NCBI RefSeq assembly: GCF_002443255.2
Contig: NW_019211455.1
Coordinates: 14,912,440 to 14,976,439, forward strand
Reading direction: 5' to 3'
DNA length: 64,000 bases
DNA from: Varroa destructor
Taxonomy: Eukaryota > Arthropoda > Arachnida > Mesostigmata > Varroidae
In this document: positions 25,600-36,072 of the stretch, piece by piece
Numbering within the stretch: the stretch's first letter is position 1
Layout of the letters: the number at the start of each line of letters is the position of its first letter
Notes under the pieces: generated by a model
Databases searched by the model: none
What the model was told of the DNA's origin: nothing
Seen by the model: only the letters and a program-made list of their open reading frames with translations
Position numbers and translations under genes: made by a program

Positions 25600-26443
25600 T
25601 GACCAAGCAGTCGCTTCGCTACATTTCCCTTTTCGTTTACCCTCTCCACTTACTATTTAAACAGTTGCTTGGCTCATACCTGACACTATGGATCGAGCCA
25701 AAAGGTGATGCTTCGCTCCTAATACTAGACATTTACAATGCTACATTAGATTTCCTAACCCCCGATCCTTTGTTAAAGTCCAAGCGACACTATCATTATC
25801 GGCTCACATCGAAAAAGCTAAACTAACCAACCGCGCCAATTATAAATATTGTTCAAAATCTGGAACATTTAATGAATTCGGAAAAATCCATAGTCAAGGC
25901 CAAAGATCGGACCTCGAAGCAGCCTGCCATCGCTCACTACATGACAATGCAAGCACACAACAAATTTCCCAAGAAACTTCGTCCATTTACGTTCGTTACC
26001 ACAGAGGACTTCATCAATTACGAAATCTTCTCGTTCCCGTTACACCTCGCAACTATAGATCTGACGTTTACATCTTTATTGGCCCAACTCATACGGGAAA
26101 ATCCAGAGCTGCTAGTAAAATGGCTGAAACCTCAGGTATACACTATAAAAACCGCTCATCATGGTGGCACAACTATCACCGGGAAAAAACAGTTATCATG
26201 GATGACTTTCATGGATGGTTACCATGGGATGAACTGCTTAAAATTTGTGATAGATATCCCTACAAAGTTGGGACGAAGGGAGGCTTCGAAGAATTTACGT
26301 CTAAAAAAGGTAGTACTTCTAATTCCCATCCAGATAATTGGTATACGTTTATTGGCTATGACTCATCTCCTTTTTTAAGCGATAGAATTAATTGCTTAGT
26401 TAAATGTGAAAAGTATTATTATATTATAAAAGATATTAAATGA
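25600..26443 (+). pseudogene. Endogenous CRESS-DNA (circovirus-like) Rep copy, nearly full length
   Basis: An old copy of a replication-associated protein of the HUH endonuclease plus superfamily 3 helicase type. An N-terminal motif I remnant (FTLSTYY, near 25636) lies in one frame. An in-frame TGA stands at 25706-25708 of the next frame. From 25709 to the stop at 26441-26443 the frame is open for 244 codons. In that frame are a motif II relative (HLQCY, 25730; Cys where Gly is usual), motif III (YCSKSG, 25847), GQRSDLEAA, Walker A GPTHTGKS (26081-26104), Walker B VIMDDFHGWLPWD (26192 on) and a motif C remnant. Breaks seen: one frameshift and one stop in the first third. The last dozen or so codons after KCEK are not Rep sequence but antisense sequence of the facing copy. 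No capsid gene or viral origin is seen nearby. Family assignment is firm; any activity is unlikely. Confidence 0.94.
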
Positions 26444-26606
26444 TGTAATTTTTTGACAATTTTTTTCACATTATATATATAGGAGGATATATAGGAGTAA
26501 ACAAGTATTCTTGAATAAAATCAAAAGCTTTATTAACAAATACAATATATTTTTCTTTAGTATTATTATTAAATGATGTAATTTTTAGATAATTTTTTTC
26601 GCATTT
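26403..26606. repeat. Fold-back junction between the two Rep copies
   Basis: A 35-base segment at 26438-26472 is repeated, nearly unchanged and in the same orientation, at 26571-26605. The second copy is the antisense of the C-terminal Rep codons of the - strand copy. AATGTGAAAA (26403-26412) is also the reverse complement of TTTTCACATT (26463-26472). The centre of the inverted repeat therefore holds a short extra inverted piece of Rep sequence. This looks like rearrangement by template switching or by palindrome processing. Confidence 0.85.
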
Positions 26607-27110
26607 AACTAAACAATTAATTCGATCACTTAGCAAAGGAGGTGAGTCATAGCCAATAAATTTATACCAGTTATCTGGATGGGAATTTAGAAGTAATTAT
26701 TATTTGTTGAGACGTAAATTCTTCGAAGCTTCTTTTCGTTTCAACTTTGTAGGGATATTTATCACAAATCTTAAGCGGTTCGTGCCATGGTAACCGTCCA
26801 TAAAAGTCGTCAATGGTAACTGTCTCCTCCTGGTGATAGCTGTGCCACCATGATAAGCGGTTTTTATAGTATATATTTGAGGTTTCGGCCATTTTACTAG
26901 CAGCTCTGGATTTGTCATATCATTGAAATGTCTGGGTGTATTAAATCTAACGTAACCCTGAAGATGTTCAGTACCAGTTGAAAGTGCAGATCCGTATCCG
27001 AACAGAAGGTAGCCGTTTTCACGTAGGGAAGTCGTGGGCGCACGTAAGCAGTCTATGTGTGAGTCTGTATAGCTGTTCAAAGCAACGACCCATCCGCTGT
27101 GTCGTTGCAT
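26466..27110 (-). pseudogene. Second endogenous CRESS-DNA Rep copy, inverted and internally deleted
   Basis: Reading leftward, 27110 to about 26935 encodes the HUH part with a motif I relative (WVVALNSYT) and motif II EHLQGYVRF. It then jumps directly to the sequence that follows Walker A (shared DNA AATCCAGAGCTGCTAGTAAA). About 115 codons, including motif III and most of Walker A, are missing, and the join changes frame. The helicase part reads VTIDDFYGRLPW and then IIITS. A further frame change leads into the C-terminal part, which stays open to a stop at 26466-26468. It is clearly related to the + strand copy: the shared 300 or so bases look roughly 85 percent identical by eye. Motif II is better kept here than in the + copy. 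The start at 27110 is the first codon of the open frame, not a proven ATG. No function is expected as a protein. Confidence 0.93.
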
Positions 27111-28504
27111 TGCATAACGTTATCGAAGGAATAGAAAAAGAGATTTATTAGTGCCATTCTCGTGATTTTTAGGCTGTTATTAGGCTCTCAATGTTTTATT
27201 CTGTTGGAGTGATCCTCTAAGGTCGCGAAGAAACACCCGATATTGGTATAGCGCACCCGTGCTCACAACGCGCTACTGGGATGCATACAGACCTCCCGGA
27301 ATATAGGATCAATAGCTCAGGATCCCATCTAGTCGAAGTACAGTTCTAGTCTTAAACATGATCATGCCAAATTTTGGCAAGCGGACCGAAGGCTGTTTAG
27401 GGTCTAGTGAATAGGCCGATTTTGAGCATAAGTGATAGATTCCGACTGTTGAATCTGTATGCCGCGCGCTGTATAATTTAGCTGCGGTAGATCGAGTGGA
27501 GGGACCGGCGGTAGCTTTGATAAATAGTACAATCCGTACTGAACAAACGAACAAGAACTATTTTATTTGTTAATGATTAAAACGTGTTGTTTGGTCTAAA
27601 GCAAACGTACGATTTCTGCTTGCTGCGCCGAAAAGTGTTACCAATATGGTTGCGCTTTCGAATTGTGGTATTCGTACATTTGGGATATCTACTTGAATAT
27701 CTCTATTTACTAGTTAGGCAGTGGGTAGTGAAACGCTTCCAAGCATCCTATTGTGAAGTTTTTCTCCAAGCAGATTTTAAATTGCAATTACTGTCTTTTT
27801 GTGACTCTGGAAAAATTATGCTGCTATACCATACACGCTAGGCACCATTATAGAGTAAAAAAGGTCATGTGGATTCATATGGAAGTCATATGAGGAAGCT
27901 TCTATGGGTCATGCGGCAAGTAAACATGAAGTAAAAACGTTATTTACATAACGTATTTTACACTAGTAGCTTTAATGTTCATTTGTATCGCACGTCCCGT
28001 TTTTATAGTCATGAAGCAATTCAATAAACAGTGCTATAGGGCAATGCCATATTCCTGTTTAGAAATTATGAAAAGTTATTATGTTCAAGATTAAAGAAAA
28101 CGTTATAATCAGAGGACTTGGTCCAAGATCCATCGCTATGACCCAATGCCAGTGATTGTGAAACTGATAATTAAATTACCAGCTTTATCCGACGTTATAT
28201 CTGAAGATCGGTTGGTCGACAGTAGGACGCGATTACATTTTGCAAATAACTTATGTAGATCAATTTGGACTTATTGATATTGGCAAAGTAACAAAATATA
28301 GAAAGGAACTCACTCGGTTCGGCTCAGTCGTCATATCGTTGTTGGCTATTTTAAAGGTCAGTGGTGCTGTTTCTCTAGGCTATATAATCTTCACGTGTGA
28401 ATACAAATTGGGCCGAAATCGGGGCTTTGACAAAACTAATCTAGGTCAAATGAATGAGTCCCAGAATGGATTTGGAAGAAAATGAAAGTAAAAAATTGTT
28501 AGTC
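27111..28504. other. No recognisable gene
   Basis: Short frames only; nothing matches a known family. It holds the right flank of the Rep pair, with no terminal repeat or target-site duplication that I could identify. Confidence 0.45.
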
Positions 28505-28624
28505 CACTATGGCGAAGAGATGACGCTTTTGTATCGGATTCAGTACGTTGACACTGGCTTCAAGGCTCATTCGCTAAGAAGACGTTGTATAGGTGTCGTT
28601 GCATACCTCATAGAAGTTTGCTAG
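28505..28624 (+). CDS. Possible exon, weakly ZP-domain-like
   Basis: After an acceptor-like TTGTTAG, a frame of about 40 codons reads VHYGEEMTLLYRIQYVDTGF and then KAHSLRR, ending at a stop. The spacing of G-E-x-L-x-L-x-Y-R-I and DTGFxAH is reminiscent of the N-terminal half of arthropod zona-pellucida domains. No further ZP exons were found nearby, so this may be a relic or chance. Confidence 0.2.
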   Translation, partial: HYGEEMTLLYRIQYVDTGFKAHSLRRRCIGVVAYLIEVC

Positions 28625-31600
28625 TTACAAAAGAACTCCTGTGATTCATGTATTAATGTATATAGGAAAACCAGTGGTGAAGTTCTATATTCGCACCTTC
28701 TGACTACCGGCTAACGGTGTTTACGACAAGAGGAACATCCGTAGTACCGTATAGTATTATACTGTAATCAACTATAGTATGATAATAATATACGGGGGTT
28801 TGTTAATTTTTTCCGCATCTTCATCTCACATCATTAAACATTGAGTTGACGTTTTTATTAGTGAAAACGCTTGTTTCCCGTAATCGTTACTTTATGTTGT
28901 TATTACTACTACCATTGTTTAGCTTGTGAACGGAGTGGATCACTCAAGACATGCAGGGCACATATAGTTATGGTGCAATTTTCATCTAGCCATCAAAAAT
29001 CGATCTCCAAATGTATTACATTCTACCTTTTTTTTTTTTTTTTTAGCTTTATTATTGTATTGCTTGCAAATACAATCGAGCGAACAGTATGGAACACCGA
29101 AACAGATACATGGCCTCTGACGCATGGACAAGTAGAACAGTGGTCAACATACCGGCGATTTTAGACGAAGTTCAAATGAAGCCCCTTCAGCGACTTTCTT
29201 AGTAATATGATGCAGTATTATAGCCACTATTAGTCGATGTTTGCGCTATACGATTATTCATATGCGGATTTAGTGATATGATATATTTAGTGATTTATAT
29301 ATATATATAATGTCTTCTTACTGTCAAAAATCCCGCTTTTAGGATTGAGGGGGTTAAAAAGTCAAATTTCATAACGTACACACGCGTATATGTACGTTCG
29401 ATGACGTACGTTCCCTATTGTTTCATTAAGCTTGCTAATTAAGAGCTGAGCTTCTCTGACTCGTTACATCTTTTGGTTTGCAGAAAATCAATTCTAAAAT
29501 ATGATATATTTAATAATACGCATCGGAATTCATAAGTCCAGGATGAATCTTATTGATAATGGAAACGATGACGACTACAGTCTTATGTTTGACAATTTCT
29601 TCAACATAGCGGATCTCTGTCGCGCGACGAGCACGAACCACTGAGATAGCACAGTCGTGCCCGGCGCATAACCGGTGCATCTGTGCCTCATACACAAGCG
29701 AGCAGTTCCTTCATAAAATGTAGTTATGGAATAGTCCAACCCCATAGACAGAATATTCAGGGCCCTAGCTATAGGCGGACATTCTTACGTTATAGCGCAA
29801 GCGTTGCAATACTTAGGGAACTCCGCCCCAAAAACCTGAACAGTTCAAACCCATTCAGGGCAATGTAGGCCCAACATTTTAGGGCAGACATTTTCAGGGA
29901 CGCTTTTCAAAAGATCCCAGTTTGTTTTCGATCCTCATGTTAGTCCAGTCTATTACCAGCGTTTCGGAGACGTCTATACTGATTTACGGATCCGTGAGAG
30001 GGGGAAACTTTTCACGGGCCCACGTTGTTCATTCGGACAAAATACAATAAAAAGCTGTTCCGACTATCAATTTGGTATATCAGTATTTATGACTATGTAG
30101 CGTTTTCGTGCACAGTAACCCATTTGTGAATGTGTGAATATTTTGTAGGCCCATCTGTACGTAAAAAGCCGAGGTAAAGTGTTGAAGCACAGAAGACTAT
30201 TCATGTAATGATTATAATGAACCGCAAGCAAAATCGTGTATAGTGCTTATACAGTGTGCGTATATTATGCATTTATGACGATATGATCAGTTACAATATA
30301 GAATTTTAAGCCTAGATATGGACAAATCGATCGCAGCCTCGCTAGGACATACATCAACTTTTGGTACTACAGCAACTTCGACGTTAAAAAAGCGGAATTC
30401 CATACTGACGAGATTATACGACACGTAATCAGTTACGCTTAATTAACTTAATACACCAGAATAATTGACGCCATGAAATAAGCTGCCCGAAAAAATTGAG
30501 ACTATTTTTTTGGCTAAAACTCTTTTCTCGGTTATCCAGAAAACATCTCGTAGAAATTTTGAAAGTAAAGGTGAACGTATGTGAACGTGCACATTTTTCA
30601 AAATTAATTGAAGTTTACGTTACGGCATCATAAAGAAGCAGGGACGACTCAGAAAAGCGGAGTCATATATAATCACATTTGTCCAAATTGCCTAGGCAAG
30701 ATAAATTTACCAACGGAAAAGCCGGCAGGAGGTTACTTGTTTTTTCAACGAATTAATGAAGCCATTTTTTTTCATAAAAGGTGCGAATCGGTCATCACCA
30801 TTATCGTCGTCGTCGTCGACGACGACGACGACCTACAAAAACGGTATTTCGCATAAAAATCAGGGTATGATAAGTATTATGGTGTAATGAATTTTCAGAA
30901 GGCATGCATATCTGTATATAGACAATAACTATATAATAACAAGAAACGTATTTACGTATACGTGAACGTGATTTCGACACGGCACAATGCTGTGCTGTAG
31001 CCATAGACAATTCCGATACTTGTTTTTTTCAAAACGTTGTTATCTGATACCGGCGGCTTCAAGCAATTTGTTCGCGTATCTGCCATATCAACTGTCTAAC
31101 CGGATTCCGAGATATTCCAAGCTTTGGTAGTAAAAAAAGCGAAAGGTCTTCAAAGTAGTTGTCTATGTTGAGGTAGGTGCTATTGAACGAATCCGACTAA
31201 CTTGATTTATTTCTATAGATTAAATTTCGAGAAAAAGAGATATTGGATTTGACTGGCAGTATCAACGTAGCCAATGATTATAAGTTTGCTTTCTTTATGC
31301 ATGCTAATGGTATTTATATAGACACGTGCCTTGCAAAAAGCCGCGCTTCGATGGGCTCCGTTGTATCACGTGTTTCGCTAAAAGGGACTGTTGATTGAAG
31401 TTATACATTCTGGCTTTTTGTTTCACGTCTAAAAATAGAAAAAGGAAAGGCTTATGCTTTACGTTTTACCGATCCCCATTTGTATCGAGAAGAGCACTTG
31501 TGATAATCGTTAAAATGGCGTTTATCAAGGAAGCTGAAGGATATGATCCATACGCGAACCCATCTACCCATTGTTGCAAATTATATAGTACTACAGATCG

Positions 31601-34600
31601 CCTCCCAACTATCGTTATAAATAAGATATTTTAGTATTGTCAATGCTGATAAACTCTTTTTTTTTTTTCAGTAGATGTTCAGAGCACCGAGATCATATAA
31701 TGTGCCAATGTGAATGTTTCTTAATTAAAATGCACATTTAACACTATGGTACCCAGTAAATCCAGTACAGAATAAGTAATCAACGGAAAACCTATCTACT
31801 AATCTATTATTATAGTGCGTTGATGCTATTCTTGAATTGTAAGATTCATACTGTGTATTCTAACGTGAGTGACCTTCTTTCAGATAGGTCACTAAATCGA
31901 AGTTCATCCATAGAAAATCCATTACCAAACGATTAGTATATATTGCAATTGTTAAACATAGCCAATCTTGGGTCCAAATGTATTATCGTAAGAATCCATT
32001 GGTGATTCTCGGGTCTCGATATACTATAATGGAGCACTACTAGAGTACTACTGAAAAATGTGCACTACGCCAAGAAACAGAAAAAGGCGAAAATTCTGAT
32101 ATATCCGATAATGGACATGCGCCCACCTGTGCTCAGTCGTGACATCGCTTATATGACAAATAAAATGGTTAATTACATATGATCTTTACGGCATTAAGTG
32201 CGATGCTGAAGGCTCAATCTGCTTTTGGTTCAGTGTTTATTACAAATTGTGGTCACTTTTATCTCACTACGTCAGGTCCTAGACTACTTTCATGCTTTTT
32301 TTTTTTTACTTAATATACCATACGGCTACCGTTCACCACTTCATTCAATTACCTAGTTACTATCAACGATCAACTACGGCTTACACGAGTAACTTATAGA
32401 TATTTGCAAAAAAAATACTTTTAATAAAAATCACTTCGTCGTTTAGTTCGTGTCACAGATAAGTTAGCCGACCCTCCCTTTACATCATGGCGCTCTGACC
32501 TCAACCTTTTTTCTGTCGAGCAGCAGCAATTTTCAGCAATCGAATCTCTTGTCGTGTCTCCAAATCCACTTGAAATCTGTATATCTCTGAGTGGTCAGCG
32601 GATCGAGGTCAAATGTAGACGCTAACTTAATGCGGTGTCCTTTGGGTAAGTTTATTACTTGAAAAAACAACAGACTGCAGCAAAAGGCTGGAGCAAGCGT
32701 ATTCAATATACACAAGTAGTAATGTAAGTGACAGTCCATAGATGTTCTGGACGAAACCGACTTATTGTAACTTGGCTGACGTTACCTTAGCAACACACGG
32801 CCTGCAATCGTTGGAGTAATCTAAACAGCACTCGCAGACCTCTATAGGTAAGACTAGAGGCTGTTTAATGGGTACGCTCGTATTGATATTTGCAGAACCG
32901 CACAGATCCAAATATGCACTATATGAGAACATATACCTGAGGCAACATCCAGATGTATTCGACCAAACTTTGTAGAAAAGATAGTCTTTTAAGACCTGTT
33001 GCAGAAACCAGCCTCAGGGCCATTCAGGCAGAGGTATAGTTAGTCGCAAAAAGCACTCAGCTATTGGACACTGAGTTGGAAACCAATAACGTACATGTCT
33101 CCGTGAGTGCCGTGTTAATGTTTTGGCTTGCTACACTTCGCGACACATAGTGGTCCAGATTTGAAGCCAAACGTAGATACACTTTGTTTTGTGTACGGCG
33201 TCATTCTCAGGGCCTAACATTCATATAACGGGTTTCGACTTTCCCAATCATATGAAACACCACCTTGATCAAGACGCATTTACAAGCGAATGAATCGTTG
33301 AGAAAACATTTTCTAGAATACCTGTGGTTACTTCCTAGAAACTCTGAACAAATTTGAACATAAAGGTACGCCCACTAAATACACCCATTTTTTGCATATA
33401 TTCCAGCTGATGAGACGAAACCGTGGTGTCGACGACATGGCATACTTTTTACTTCGTTAATCGCATGACACTGATTTGAAGTAGGCGGACACGAGGAGAT
33501 CAAGGAACCAGAGAAGGGAACAAACTAAATGGGAAAACTGGAAGACGGTGGATAGATAAACCGGGATGTTAGTGCCTAACAAAGTTTTCGTCACGCCCTT
33601 TACCGTTGTAGGTGACGCAAGGAACTTTACATACGACCAGTCGGCTTCATGCCGTCAAAGTTTCCGATGGTTTCTTTAAATAGTTCTTAAACTCCTCCCC
33701 ATGCTGCATTAGCGTATCCGAATTGTTATCATATCCTGTTTGTCTAACCAAAGTATTAGCAAACCGTCACAGATATCTATGCAAGTTTTATTTGACTTTC
33801 GGGCGTTGACTCGATTTCCAGCATGCTTGAAACGGAGATCCCTTTGTTACCCATGTTAAACCCATAAGAAACCCACGTTAAACGGGTAATAAAATACGTT
33901 TCCCATGTCAGCTAATTTCCGTTTACTGCGTGGCATAAAGACGAACATCTTGTGATGCATTTGAAAGATGGAAAACCGTCGGAATGATAATTTCATAACG
34001 CAGTACGATTGCATTGGAAATGTCGTTTAGTTAACCGAATTTGATTGTTACGGCAAAACCAACATTGCCTATCTGTCAATAACTAACCTAGCCTAGGTGT
34101 TTTCTTGCTGTCAACACACATTATGTGTGATAATAATAATAATCGTGGAAGCATCTACCTTTAGCTTCTGTTGGTTAATGGTGATTTTTTCGGCATTTTA
34201 GGTTTCAGTAGCCGGTACCTAGCGCAGTAAACAATGACCATGAGTTGAAACAGTTTGGGCTGACGGAAAACGCCGAACAAATACGACAGAAGTCTCTTGG
34301 TGGATCTACTGGCTAAAAAGCCAAAGAACTCTGAAAATATGGGAGAAGTTCAAAAGGACCAGGTCTGTTTGGGAGCGTCGAGAATGTGCTCATGGAAGGA
34401 CCCAAAGAGCATGAATTCGAGTAAGCTTGCAGGCGGCTTTCTTGCGATGAAGGCAAATGAAGTATATGCTTATCTGCCTTGGTCCGCTCTGCCTTTGCTT
34501 TCCTGGCCGTCCTAGGGCTAGCGGACTCTGTCCGCGACGATCAGGCTAAAAGAGCAATCCGTGACTCGTATTGCCTATGATTAGTGAATATAGGTGACGA

Positions 34601-35972
34601 TGATTTCGATCTAACTTCGAATCCGTCTGCAGTTTAGGTCAACTCCGCCACTCGAACAAACCGCGGGGGCCTTCTGTTGGTGATGAGTGGCACATGACGC
34701 GGCAGGAAAATTGTGCCCGCTACTTTAATATAAAAAGCAAAACTACTTTTCGAGTCACGTTCGCCTTTTGCATTGCACTGGCAACTACTGGTAATAAATA
34801 GTTATACATGATCGCAGTGGCAGTGATAACATTCTAGGTGAAGAATCGGCTGGGTTAATATGTCGGAACGCAGCAGACTACAGTATTCTATAGTACATTT
34901 AACATCTATCAGGTCAGTGTTCCCGTCGTGCGTGAACCAGTAAGTGGTAAAGTTAGTTAATATGCTATTGTGTGTAGAACATACGGCGCAATTCCGAAGG
35001 CATCGCTCGTCGAACGTTCAAAATATTGTATATATATACGCTTGGCAGTAAATAACAGCAGTCTGACGTACTATTTATCTTTACTAACCATCATCGATAC
35101 TCGAGACATTATATTACGATGGATTTACAGAATTATCTAATATAGGATCGAAAAGCGTTTAGCTTAACGACCTGAAGCCAGCCAGCCGAGTGCCAAAGTT
35201 TGAAAATGAGCGCGCTTTTAGCTTTGTGCCCATATCACTTTGCGTCCATACGATAACTGATTAATAATTAACTCGAACGAATGCATTGGCGAAAATCGCG
35301 CTGTTTGAAGTTGTGCCAGTTTCAGCCGCCGTTGGCTGCGACCGCGTTTCGTTAAAATCACACGTACCCCATGTGTATAAATATTCGGCTGACGTCGCCG
35401 GCATACAAACTTTTGGTTTCGAATTGTTTGCTTTGAACGTGGCGTTAAAAATATCGTAACTGTGGCGCGCTTTCAGAGATTGAAAGTGGAGAGAAAGAAC
35501 AGGAAGGGATCCTGCAGCGTAGAACTTAGCCTGGCTACGACAGTTGAACTTGGGACAAGTTTTGCAATACTCTTTATTATTATTATTACTATTATAGGAG
35601 ACGCGTGGGATACGATGAAAGGAAAATGAGAAACTGTCTATAGGCTTTAAGCAAATAGACAACGCTAATGGTTTACGACAGTGTACGTAGAAGTTATAAA
35701 TTATTTGTTAATCGTAATAAAACGCAACCGACACGCGTCATTATCGGATGAACCCAGCTTGTGTTTTTCTTTTGTCCTATGTGCGGTCTTTTATATGTAT
35801 GTTTTTTTTATCTCTGTATATGTTTTTTAGTAAAACACATGTGCTAATAAGTTGACATCGATATGCTTAAACGGGCTGGATAATTTTATCTGATAGATCT
35901 CGACTGAAATATGACGGCAAGCCATGACAAATTTAGTCGTTTTCGAATTTACTACACACCAAACGGATATAT
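28625..35972. other. No recognisable gene
   Basis: AT-rich sequence with poly-T runs (about 29028-29044, 31660, 32300) and a palindromic triplet repeat at 30804-30831. The longest frame, on the - strand at 35662-35261 (133 codons), has no recognisable similarity. Confidence 0.45.
30804..30831. repeat. Perfect 28-base palindrome of GTC/GAC triplets
   Basis: A run of CGT triplets turns into a run of GAC triplets around a central TCGA, giving an exact 28-base inverted repeat without a loop. The + strand frame through it encodes a short Val run followed by an Asp run. Confidence 0.97.
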
Positions 35973-36072
35973 NNNNNNNNNNNNNNNNNNNNNNNNNNNN
36001 NNNNNNNNNNNNNNNNNNNNNNNNNNNNNNNNNNNNNNNNNNNNNNNNNNNNNNNNNNNNNNNNNNNNNNNN
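35973..36072. other. Assembly gap of exactly 100 N
   Basis: A 100-base N run with ATAT on the left and TATATATATATAT on the right. Like the first gap, it is probably a collapsed TA microsatellite with unknown true length. Confidence 0.97.

Noticed and set aside
25300..25600. Possible circovirus origin stem-loop or capsid gene next to the Rep copies
   Set aside because: No conserved nonamer in a hairpin and no basic capsid-like frame were found in the flanks.
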